Source of the DNA: JBAYJY01 sp041664945
Lineage (GTDB): Bacteria > UBP15 > UBA6099
Direction: 5' to 3'
DNA: 9,123 nt
NCBI GenBank assembly: GCA_041664945.1
Contig: JBAYJY010000185.1
Coordinates: 1 to 9,123, forward strand
Part shown: piece after piece, positions 1 to 6,821 of the stretch
How the letters are laid out: each line of letters opens with the position of its first letter
How positions within the stretch are numbered: the stretch's first letter is position 1
Program-made: the position numbers and the translations under genes
The notes under the pieces: model-generated
What the model was told of the DNA's origin: nothing
Database searches by the model: none
What the model saw: the letters and a program-made list of their open reading frames with translations, nothing else

Positions 1-40
1 AACCTGTGTCGCAAATATTCTTCAAATCATCTGCAGTTCG

Positions 41-1186
41 CTAACCGAGAACTTGGTCATAAACATACTGGATTTTCAGAGCTATTTCGCGTTCGTCAAA
101 ATCCCCGGCGCGCGTGCGCGCGTTTACAGCGATGCTATTCCTGAGAACGCTGTCTCCCGCGAGAGTCGACAGCTTTTCAGCGAGATCAATCGAATCGCCA
201 GGACTGAAAAAAAGACCGTTTACCCCTTCGTTTATTATTTCGAGAGGTCCGCCGGCTCGAGCCGCGACAACCGGCGTCCCGGCCGCCATCGCCTCTATCA
301 CCGCTATACCGAACGGCTCAGCTTCCGCAGGCAACGCGAATGCGTCAGCCGCCGCCGCCAACTCACGCGCTTCTTTTACATATCCTAAAAAACGAACGGA
401 GTCGCGAACGCCAAGCCTTCCCGCCTTCTCTTCGAGTTCACAACGTAACGGTCCGTCACCGGCGATGAGAAAAAAATACCTGCCTCCTTTTTCTTTCAAA
501 GCGGCCGCGGCTTCGAGCAGCGTATCGATTCTTTTTTCAGCAACCAATCGCGACAGCGTCACAACAAGAAAACAGCCCGGCGGAGCCCCGAAAGCCGCTT
601 TCAGGACTTCGATGTCGCCAGCCGCCATATTCAGACGGTTCAAGCCTTCGGAAAGATCAACGCTATTGTAAATCACCACGCCGCGGTCTCCCAATGAGCC
701 CTCGCGCGATTCGACACCGCGCCGCACCGCCTCAGATACAAATATCACTCGCTTTAGGCGCGCGTTCATTCCTATGTATAGCAGCCGGTATACGTTGTAT
801 AGAAGCTTGTTTTTAATTGTCGAATAACGGTGGTCTATGAAATGACGGGTTGCGATCACTGGAACTCCGCCTGCCATTCCGGAAGCGAGCAATGACAAAA
901 CAGCGCTGATGCCCAGATGCGCGTGGACGAGTGATACTTTGTTATCGCGAATAATGCGGCGTAACGCCAGCGCTGTTGAAAAATCCGCGACGCCTTTAAA
1001 CGGCAAAGGGATAGCGGCGATGCCGGATTCCTTAAGAACGTTAAAAAAGTCGCCTTCCGGCGCGGCAACTATCGGTCTGTAGCGATTGGGGTCAAGCCGC
1101 CTCGCGGCGGCAAACACATTACGCTGTGTTCCATAAAAATCAGAGAAGCAAACCGTGTAAAGAACTGTGCGCGGCAACGAGCTCAC
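41..1186 (-). CDS. GT4-family glycosyltransferase (GT-B fold)
   Basis: Predicted retaining, nucleotide-sugar-dependent glycosyltransferase acting at the inner face of the membrane to extend a lipid-linked glycan. Seen (381-aa numbering): an N-terminal Rossmann half opening with TVLYTVCFSDFYGTQRN and containing HAHLG at 88-92; a C-terminal half with SRLVAEKR (R213, K218), AGDGPL near 242-247 and the family EX7E motif EPFGIAVIE (E290, E298), followed by AAGTPVVA and GGPLEII. Length is normal for GT4. I chose GTG at 1186 because it overlaps the upstream ligase stop as GTGA and puts the fold's first strand a few residues from the N terminus. An ATG at 1243 would add 19 residues unlike the family, overlap the ligase by 61 bases and has no clear Shine-Dalgarno. 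Last gene of the coupled wzc-parB-ligase-GT block in this window. Donor and acceptor sugars cannot be told. Confidence 0.9.
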   Translation of the reverse strand: MSSLPRTVLYTVCFSDFYGTQRNVFAAARRLDPNRYRPIVAAPEGDFFNVLKESGIAAIPLPFKGVADFSTALALRRIIRDNKVSLVHAHLGISAVLSLLASGMAGGVPVIATRHFIDHRYSTIKNKLLYNVYRLLYIGMNARLKRVIFVSEAVRRGVESREGSLGDRGVVIYNSVDLSEGLNRLNMAAGDIEVLKAAFGAPPGCFLVVTLSRLVAEKRIDTLLEAAAALKEKGGRYFFLIAGDGPLRCELEEKAGRLGVRDSVRFLGYVKEARELAAAADAFALPAEAEPFGIAVIEAMAAGTPVVAARAGGPLEIINEGVNGLFFSPGDSIDLAEKLSTLAGDSVLRNSIAVNARTRAGDFDEREIALKIQYVYDQVLG

Positions 1187-2619
1187 AGGCCCATCTTTGC
1201 GAGCGGCCTCTTGGATTCGAGTGTCGAAAGCATCTCCGCCCATTTCGATTCGACCGGTTCATTTTCTTCGATATTCATGGCAGCATTGCTGAGAGCGAGG
1301 AACATCACGAAAAAGAGCGCAATTCCGCGTATCAACTGGTAAGCGAATATGTTAACGACAAAAAACGCGAGAATCACGGAAAAGAATGATACGTATAAAG
1401 AATGGAAATATGGGTCTTCTGTTCTGCCGATTCTACGATATATATGTACAAAATATGAAATATATATCCCCATAAATATAAACATAGCCGGAATTCCACG
1501 CTCGCTCCCGATATGCAAAAATAAATTGTGGATTTCTCCATAAGTTGGTAGATTATATTTTTCAGTAACGTGATAGCTGTTGTTATTCAAACCGACGCCA
1601 AGCAGTGGGTAATCCGATATGGTTTCATATGCAATTTTCCACTGGGCGACCCGGTTTTTAGAGGAAACGTCGGCAACGCGTGGAACCGAATACAAACGGA
1701 CTAAGTAGCGGCCGAAATATTGTTGAGGCGTCAAAACGGTCACAATTATAAATAATACAAACACCATAGAAAATATTCTGATAAACTGAACCATGCCCCG
1801 TATCTGCGCGGAGATAACAACGCCGACAATCGTTCCGATCCATGCGCCTCTTGAAAACGTCATTAGAAGCGCAAGAAAGTCCAAAACAAAAACAGTATAA
1901 TACAACAACCTCTTCCATCCTCTATCGGCGGAAAGGGAGAGGTTGAACATAAAAGTCGTCATCATAGCCATAAAAGTGCCCATGGCGTTGAAATGTCCGA
2001 AAGTGCCGTATATGCGAAATTCGCCGCCGCCGCCGCGCATATATTGTAATATACCATACAACGCTATGAGCCCTCCGCAAAGGACTATGGAATGGATTAT
2101 GCAATCGAGTAGATTCCTGTTATTTACCGCAACCGAAAACAGATAATAGCAGAAAACCAGATACTCAATCGTCTGCACAATTTCCTTAATAGCTTCCCCT
2201 GAATCCCGGCTGCTTATAGCTGACAGGAGCGTAAGCACGACGAAGAAAAAAATCAGACGGTCGAGATATGTCTTTCTGAAAGAACTTTCCTTGCTGAGCG
2301 CGAGGCGGCTGATCCATATAAAAACAAGAACGATCAGATATGCGTCTCCATAAGTAAAAAAGAAATTGAGGTTGGGTATGCTATAGACTGCGAGAGGAGC
2401 GATAAAAATAAAAATGTTTAGGGATAATTCGAAGTTTATAGCGGATAAAAAAACAGCGGCAATCGAACCGGCGATAAGAATTCCGTCCAACAGCGACACC
2501 CAGTCTTCGGGTGAAACAACCGGGAATAATTGTATTGAATAATTCATGAGAAAAATAGCGACCCCTATAGCAGCCGCTATGTTGATCTGCCTTATGGACA
2601 CATGCTTTTCATGCCTCAT
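1183..2619 (-). CDS. O-antigen ligase / Wzy-type polymerase-like membrane protein
   Basis: A 478-aa polytopic membrane protein of the Wzy_C/WaaL superfamily, expected to polymerise undecaprenyl-linked repeat units or transfer finished glycan at the periplasmic face. Seen: about ten or more hydrophobic helices from residue 12 to 446; GTFGHFNAMGTFM at 205-217; FSRG at 255-258; then the large periplasmic-loop signature with R323 (KNRVAQW), DYPLLGVGLNN at 336-346 and HNLFLHIGSERGI with H364, N365, E373 and R374. The loop arginine and the HN pair match the residues considered functional in the family. The ATG overlaps the parB stop as ATGA, and the 3' end overlaps the glycosyltransferase start as GTGA, so it is translationally coupled on both sides. 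The C-terminal tail (450-478) is soluble and acidic, then basic. Sequence alone cannot separate polymerase from ligase; a polymerase role is favoured by the neighbouring wzc. Confidence 0.87.
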   Translation of the reverse strand: MRHEKHVSIRQINIAAAIGVAIFLMNYSIQLFPVVSPEDWVSLLDGILIAGSIAAVFLSAINFELSLNIFIFIAPLAVYSIPNLNFFFTYGDAYLIVLVFIWISRLALSKESSFRKTYLDRLIFFFVVLTLLSAISSRDSGEAIKEIVQTIEYLVFCYYLFSVAVNNRNLLDCIIHSIVLCGGLIALYGILQYMRGGGGEFRIYGTFGHFNAMGTFMAMMTTFMFNLSLSADRGWKRLLYYTVFVLDFLALLMTFSRGAWIGTIVGVVISAQIRGMVQFIRIFSMVFVLFIIVTVLTPQQYFGRYLVRLYSVPRVADVSSKNRVAQWKIAYETISDYPLLGVGLNNNSYHVTEKYNLPTYGEIHNLFLHIGSERGIPAMFIFMGIYISYFVHIYRRIGRTEDPYFHSLYVSFFSVILAFFVVNIFAYQLIRGIALFFVMFLALSNAAMNIEENEPVESKWAEMLSTLESKRPLAKMGL

Positions 2620-3515
2620 GGCTCAATCGCCCCCCTGTCGCGTCGAAGGACCGGAGCCCTCTTTTCCTCGCGTTCAAGAGGAAAAGAAAGTTTCACTGTC
2701 AATGCTTTGCCTGTAAGCAACTCGCTCACTCCCACGCTGACTCCTGAGGAACGCAGAGCGCCCACCATATTTCTTACCAAATCGAGACAGGCGTTAACCT
2801 GTCCAACGTTTTCAGGGAAATATTTATAATTCGCTTTGCCGGCTTCCATCGCCTCTGCCGCAGCCGGCCGCGCCTTTAAAAATTCGGGCATGGCTTCAAT
2901 GAGACTTTTTGTCTGCTCGATCGTCAATTTTTCCTGATATATCTTTTCGAGCGTCTCGCACTGTTTTTTTTCTCCGGCTATTTGAGCGAGAAGACGCGCA
3001 TGGTCTAAAGATATCAGTTTCGACACTACAGCTTTTTTGACAACAGGCGGAAGCTGAAGCATCCAAAGCCGCTCTTTTATCGCATCGACATCTTTCCCAA
3101 CCCTATCGGCAACCGACTGCGCATCTCCCTTTTCCATCATAAGGCGCCCGTACGCGTCGGCGACTTCCACCTCATCGAGCTGCTCACGCTGCAGATTCTC
3201 GATAAACGCGATCTCAATCATGTCCTGATCTTCGAGTTGACGGACTATAGCGGGTATTGTTTTGAGGCCAACAATTTTCGATGCGCGAAGGCGCCTCTCG
3301 CCGGCGACAAGTTCGTATCCGCTGCCGAACCGGCGAACTATCACCGGTTGGATCACGCCCTGTTCTTTGATGGACTTCGCGAGTTCGTCCAGCTTCTTCT
3401 GATCGAAATTCCTTCGGGGTTGATATGGATTCACGGAAATGGAATCCAAGGGGATATCTACAACCGATTTCTTTCCTTCTTTTTCGATTATACTTTTGAC
3501 AAACCGTTCAAGCAT
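2616..3515 (-). CDS. parB: ParB/Spo0J-family protein in a polysaccharide operon
   Basis: A 299-aa ParB-type protein. Seen: box I NPYQPRRNF at 29-37; the CTP-binding GERRLRASK at 72-80; box III with ENLQR at 106-110 followed by EVEVADAYGRLM; a KorB-like helix-turn-helix region about 131-172 with LPPVVKKAV and a DHARLL motif at 171-176. The recognition helix (VGKDVDAIKERLWML) differs from the GKSR-type helix of chromosomal ParB, so DNA specificity may differ. The C-terminal third (about 215-299) is not a typical ParB dimerisation domain and ends in a charged tail. Known of the family: ParB loads at parS as a CTP-dependent clamp and partners the ATPase ParA. No parA is nearby. Instead it lies 18 bases after wzc, with AAAGG/GGCG purines ahead of its ATG, and overlaps the ligase as ATGA. 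Inference: a dedicated partner or localiser of the BY-kinase, or a transcription regulator of the locus. Family call is secure; role is not. Confidence 0.9.
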   Translation of the reverse strand: MLERFVKSIIEKEGKKSVVDIPLDSISVNPYQPRRNFDQKKLDELAKSIKEQGVIQPVIVRRFGSGYELVAGERRLRASKIVGLKTIPAIVRQLEDQDMIEIAFIENLQREQLDEVEVADAYGRLMMEKGDAQSVADRVGKDVDAIKERLWMLQLPPVVKKAVVSKLISLDHARLLAQIAGEKKQCETLEKIYQEKLTIEQTKSLIEAMPEFLKARPAAAEAMEAGKANYKYFPENVGQVNACLDLVRNMVGALRSSGVSVGVSELLTGKALTVKLSFPLEREEKRAPVLRRDRGAIEP

Positions 3516-3533
3516 TAACGCCGGCCTTTGCGA

Positions 3534-5687
3534 TTATCGTTTCAGTTTAACGCGTTTACGGCGCTGCCTGCTGCCATACCCATACCCGCCGTAGTAATAG
3601 TAATAATAATAATCAGGACTTGAAACTTCTATGTTGTTTAGCGCAACGCCGATGATCGGCGTTTTCGTGCTTTCGATCATATATTTGACCTGCAATGCTT
3701 CGTCGCGGCTGATGCGTCCGGAATTAATTACAAAAAGCACACCGTCGAGAATCTGCGCCATAACGACTGCGTCTATAACGTGTATAGCGGGCGGACTGTC
3801 GAAAATGACGATGTCCGCTTTTTTCTCGATGCTGCGAAGAAACGCGAGCATCCGTTCAGAACGCAAAAGCTCGACCGAATTCGCCGGAAGAGGCCCTGAT
3901 GGAATTATGCTTAGCCCCTTAATGCTAACCGGCTGAATCAGGCGGTCGACTATCACATCCATGAAAGATTCTTTCGGCAGATAGCCGCTTACTGACAAGT
4001 CTGAAACAGCGATTTCCGCTTCGAGTTCGCCGGTCAGTATTGAGCTTACGCCCAGCGAGTTGTCCACGCCGAACATGCGATGCAGCATCGGGCGCCGTAA
4101 ATCTGTGTCCACAACCAGCACTTTCGTGCCTTCCTGCGCCATGGATATCGCCAGATTTGCAAGTGTCGTCGACTTTCCTTCGTCCGACTTCGAACTTGTT
4201 ATAAGCAGCGATTTGATAGGCGGATCAAGGCAGAACAGTTGAGTGAAGAAGCTCAGACGGCGATAAGCCTCCGCGATCGGCGACTTAAGAGGAACATCTA
4301 CGATCAGCTTATTTATTGTCTCGGCGCTGTATGGGATCGAACCCAGCACCGGGAGGTTGAGATTGTTCTTAACATCATCGCTCGTGCGTATTGTTTCTTC
4401 CAGTTCTTCGAGGAGGAATGCGACGGCGATGCCGATCATCAGGCCCAGCAATGCGGCGATAATGAGGTTCTTCGGACGGTTCGGGCTGACCGGGAAGCGC
4501 GGCGATTGGGCTTCTTCAACCATTCTTACCTTTATGTCGCGTCTAACTTCCTCGATTTGCGCTTTCTGATACTGTTCATAAAGCAGCAGAAACAGCTTTT
4601 CTGCGATATCCTTTTCGCGCGTAAGCCGCGTGAATTCATATTGCATCTTAGGATATGAGAGCTGTTCGCTCTTCATGCTGTTGATAAGCTTTTCGAGATT
4701 CGCGATCTTCGCGCGCGCAATAAGCGCCTGCGTCTCAGTGTCAACTATCGCCTTTCGTTCCTCGCTGTATTCCGCCGGAGAAACGAGTCTGTTATTGACA
4801 GTGTCGCTTATATATCTCTCAAGCTGTTTTTCGAGGTGCGCCATCCTGCTGTCCAACGCTTTCACTATCGGGTGGTTGGGCTTGTATTTCACAAGCAGTC
4901 CGGCGCGTTCAACCTGCAAATCGGACATACGCCCGCGTATAGCGACCACTCCGCTGGATTCATCGAATAGCGCGTCAAAGTCCTGCATTATCTTTATCGA
5001 TTTGTCGCGATACATTGAACGCAGGTTGCTGAGACTGGCGTCGTACTGTTTCGATTCGAGAATCAGCCCGAGCTTTTCCACCTCCATCTGCGTGATCATT
5101 TGATTTTTGCTGGCAATCTCTTCATTAAGCATGACAACGCCGTTCTCCAGATTGAACTCATAAATCTTTTTCTCTTTGAAAGAGAGAGCGGCCTCCGCGT
5201 TATCTAACTGCGATTTGATATATGAGAGCGTTATCTGATTAGCTCTCATTGCCTCATCACGGCTTACATCCATAAAGGCATGCGAGTATTTATTGACAAT
5301 GTTAGCGCACTCGCCCGGATTCGGGCTCCTCATAGAAACGCGTATTATGCCTGTGTCCTCGTCGCTTGTCGCCACGATTTTGCTGATTAAACCTGGGGCG
5401 TTATTGGGATTCATATTCAGCATTTTTGCAGCTCGCTGCGCGACAGGCATGCTTTTAAGCAGCTTCTTCTGCGTTTCAACGCTGAGCGGCGGCGGCAGGC
5501 TGTCGCTTGCATCCGACATCACTATTACTCGATTTGGCTGTTCCACGAGCAACTGCGCGGTCGCCTCATAGATCGGCTTAAGCACAACAAAACTGTGCAG
5601 TATGCCTATGACCAACGCAATGCAGACGCTAAATGCTATAATGATTTTTTTCTTCCAGATTACACTGCCGTAATCACGAATATCCAA
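3534..5687 (-). CDS. wzc: Wzc-like polysaccharide co-polymerase fused to BY-type tyrosine autokinase
   Basis: Inner-membrane PCP-2a protein (717 aa) controlling chain length and export by tyrosine autophosphorylation cycles. Seen: TM1 about 14-36; a Wzz domain; a coiled-coil periplasmic region about 150-385; a proline-rich segment SPRFPVSPNRP at 395-405 running into TM2 about 407-426; and a cytosolic kinase with Walker A SSKSDEGKST (498-507), Walker A' VLVVDTDLRRP (523-533) and Walker B IVIFDSPP (626-633). The oligomerisation motif EX2RX2R reads EAYRRLS (E473, R476, S479), so the last arginine is missing. The loop between A' and B is longer than usual (about 560-590). The C terminus has seven consecutive tyrosines (693-699), two more at 702 and 704, then a polybasic tail. 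The start must be TTG at 5687: an in-frame stop lies just upstream, and GGGGTG sits 5 bases before it. First gene of the coupled block. Confidence 0.95.
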   Translation of the reverse strand: MDIRDYGSVIWKKKIIIAFSVCIALVIGILHSFVVLKPIYEATAQLLVEQPNRVIVMSDASDSLPPPLSVETQKKLLKSMPVAQRAAKMLNMNPNNAPGLISKIVATSDEDTGIIRVSMRSPNPGECANIVNKYSHAFMDVSRDEAMRANQITLSYIKSQLDNAEAALSFKEKKIYEFNLENGVVMLNEEIASKNQMITQMEVEKLGLILESKQYDASLSNLRSMYRDKSIKIMQDFDALFDESSGVVAIRGRMSDLQVERAGLLVKYKPNHPIVKALDSRMAHLEKQLERYISDTVNNRLVSPAEYSEERKAIVDTETQALIARAKIANLEKLINSMKSEQLSYPKMQYEFTRLTREKDIAEKLFLLLYEQYQKAQIEEVRRDIKVRMVEEAQSPRFPVSPNRPKNLIIAALLGLMIGIAVAFLLEELEETIRTSDDVKNNLNLPVLGSIPYSAETINKLIVDVPLKSPIAEAYRRLSFFTQLFCLDPPIKSLLITSSKSDEGKSTTLANLAISMAQEGTKVLVVDTDLRRPMLHRMFGVDNSLGVSSILTGELEAEIAVSDLSVSGYLPKESFMDVIVDRLIQPVSIKGLSIIPSGPLPANSVELLRSERMLAFLRSIEKKADIVIFDSPPAIHVIDAVVMAQILDGVLFVINSGRISRDEALQVKYMIESTKTPIIGVALNNIEVSSPDYYYYYYYGGYGYGSRQRRKRVKLKR
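3591..3611 (-). repeat. Trinucleotide (TAY)7 run encoding the tyrosine cluster of Wzc
   Basis: Seven consecutive Tyr codons (TAT or TAC) near the 3' end of the wzc-like gene. They encode the autophosphorylation cluster and are followed by Gly-Gly-Tyr-Gly-Tyr-Gly. Slippage in this 3-base run would change tyrosine number without a frameshift. The run is directly visible; any variability is inference. Confidence 0.85.
5539..5554. promoter_or_regulatory. Degenerate parS-like 16-mer inside wzc
   Basis: TGTTCCACGAGCAACT matches the widespread parS consensus TGTTNCACGTGAAACA at 13 of 16 positions, with mismatches at 10, 12 and 16. It lies in the 5' part of wzc, in an operon that encodes a ParB. It also codes for the ordinary stretch LLVEQ, and by a rough count a match this good has about a 5-10 per cent chance of occurring in a window this long, so it may be coincidental. 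Confidence 0.15.
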
Positions 5688-5859
5688 TGTGACACCCCAT
5701 TAGTTTCGCCAACTGAAGCCGGTAGGCTTCCTGTTGGGCTATTAAGCTCCTACTTAATCCTAATTCAGGTTTTCTCCTAAACTCACTTATATTATCCTTG
5801 TGAAGCTCGTAGCGATTTCCAACCGCTTTCGCCAGAATCTCAGACCGGCATCGCTTCAG
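5674..5859 (-). CDS. Doubtful short ORF in the pfkB-wzc gap
   Basis: A frame stays open through the whole 177-base gap between the kinase and wzc and overlaps the wzc start by 14 bases. From a CTG at 5859 it would give 61 residues, beginning LKRCRSEILAKAVGNRYELH and rich in Arg, Lys and Leu. There is no ATG, GTG or TTG near its beginning and no convincing Shine-Dalgarno, and the frame simply continues upstream into the kinase gene. I do not recognise the peptide. It could be a coding remnant, a leader peptide coupled to wzc, or chance. Confidence 0.15.
   Translation of the reverse strand: MKRCRSEILAKAVGNRYELHKDNISEFRRKPELGLSRSLIAQQEAYRLQLAKLMGCHIGYS
5693..5698 (-). promoter_or_regulatory. 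Ribosome binding site fixing the TTG start of wzc
   Basis: On the minus strand GGGGTG lies 5 bases before TTG at 5687. An in-frame TAA stands immediately upstream of this short open stretch and no ATG or GTG is available in frame, so this site decides the start. The ATG at 5700 is in another frame. Confidence 0.6.
5715..5730 (-). repeat. Perfect hairpin in the wzc leader
   Basis: GAAGCC-TACC-GGCTTC on the transcribed minus strand: a 6-bp stem with a 4-base loop, ending 16 bases before the GGGGTG ribosome site. No U-run follows, so it is not a classic terminator. A leader stem affecting translation or protein binding is possible. Confidence 0.4.
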
Positions 5860-5864
5860 GCAAA

Positions 5865-6782
5865 TTATCCCATAACCAACGGTTCAAACATTGTCAACGC
5901 ACCGAATGCGGCAGACCTTTCCGTAAGTTCTTCGATTTCCAACCGTCGGAACCGGTCAACGCTGAAATCCTCGCAGCAAAACGATGCTGTCGCGCTTCCA
6001 GCCGCCACCGCCTGCCTCAACGCAGTTTCATCAATTCGGTCCTTTGCTGCCAGCCAACCGATGAAACCACCCGCGAACGAATCCCCTGCCCCAGTCGGAT
6101 CCTTCACAACTTCCAGCGGGAAACCCGGCAACATGAAGAAAGAATCCTTTGTGAACATCATCACTCCGTGTTCGCCTTTTTTAATAATAACCACTCGCGG
6201 ATGGCCTTCGAGTATCGCCCGCGCGGCATTCCTCAGCACAGGCGTTCCACACAGCATCCGCGCCTCTTCATCGTTTAACAAAACACAGTCCGCCCTATCC
6301 AGCGCTTTATCAAGAGCATCCCGCGTGTTCTCTATCCAGTAATTCATCGTGTCCAACACCGTGAACTCGAGCTTTCCGCATTGGTCCATAACTTTCAGTT
6401 GAATGTTCGGATCCGTGTTCGCAAGAAACAGATACTTAACATCACGGAATCGATCCGGCAAAATCGGATCAAACTTTTCAAGCACATTCAACTCGGTCAG
6501 CAATGTCGTCCTGACATTTACATCGGTTTCATACTTTCCGGCCCAATGAAATGTCTTGCCGCTTTCGCGCACAACTCCTTCTGTGTCGATACCCCGCAAG
6601 CGCAGCAGATCAAAATATTCATCTGGAAAATCCTCGCCCACCACGCCAGCCAACATTGGAGCCGTGAAAAAACTCGCCGCGCAGCCAGCATATGTTCCTG
6701 AACCGCCTAAAACCCGTTCTACTTTTCCGTATGGCGTTTCAACGCTGTCGAAAGCCACCGTTCCAACAATTAATAAATTCAT
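5865..6782 (-). CDS. PfkB-family (ribokinase-like) carbohydrate kinase
   Basis: Cytosolic ATP-dependent kinase of the PfkB/ribokinase superfamily, 305 aa, the family's usual length. Seen: N-terminal strand MNLLIVGTVAFDSVETPYG; GGSGTYAGCAA at 26-36 (substrate-binding glycine motif, PfkB signature 1 region); LLNDEEARML at 168-177 (the NxxE-like motif); KKGEHG at 201-206; and the signature DPTGAGDSFAGGF at 228-240 with catalytic base D234 and the anion-hole GAGD. The substrate (a hexose, pentose, nucleoside or heptose) cannot be read from sequence. The ATG at 6782 is supported by TAAGGTG 5 bases upstream. It lies 177 bases before wzc with no terminator visible, so it may be read into the operon, but wzc has leader-like sequence of its own. 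It could supply activated-sugar precursors; that link rests only on position. Confidence 0.9.
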   Translation of the reverse strand: MNLLIVGTVAFDSVETPYGKVERVLGGSGTYAGCAASFFTAPMLAGVVGEDFPDEYFDLLRLRGIDTEGVVRESGKTFHWAGKYETDVNVRTTLLTELNVLEKFDPILPDRFRDVKYLFLANTDPNIQLKVMDQCGKLEFTVLDTMNYWIENTRDALDKALDRADCVLLNDEEARMLCGTPVLRNAARAILEGHPRVVIIKKGEHGVMMFTKDSFFMLPGFPLEVVKDPTGAGDSFAGGFIGWLAAKDRIDETALRQAVAAGSATASFCCEDFSVDRFRRLEIEELTERSAAFGALTMFEPLVMG

Positions 6783-6803
6783 CGATACACCTTATTACAC
6801 TAC

Positions 6804-6821
6804 ATACTATATCAATAGTAT
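6804..6821. repeat. Perfect inverted repeat ATACTAT-N4-ATAGTAT, candidate operator
   Basis: Two 7-base arms separated by ATCA, 22 bases upstream of the kinase ATG. The palindrome overlaps the proposed -10 box and start of transcription, the position expected for a dimeric repressor site. A weak AU-only stem in the mRNA leader is the alternative. Confidence 0.35.

Noticed and set aside
1..40. Start of a further minus-strand gene after the glycosyltransferase
   Set aside because: A frame is open to the edge, but only 40 bases are available, with no convincing start or ribosome site.
114..671. 185-codon plus-strand frame opposite the glycosyltransferase
   Set aside because: Antisense to a gene with the full GT4 motif set; Ser/Pro/Ala-rich translation.
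1187..1243. 19-residue N-terminal extension of the glycosyltransferase from ATG
   Set aside because: No Shine-Dalgarno, long overlap with the ligase, and residues unlike the GT4 N terminus; GTG at 1186 fits better.
4239..5103. Plus-strand open frames of 139 and 157 codons opposite wzc
   Set aside because: They run antisense to a gene with unmistakable domains, show low-complexity Ser/Arg-rich translations and have no ribosome sites.
5800..6342. 180-codon plus-strand frame opposite the pfkB-family gene
   Set aside because: Antisense shadow of a well-supported kinase; translation is Ser/Ala/Asn-rich without motifs.
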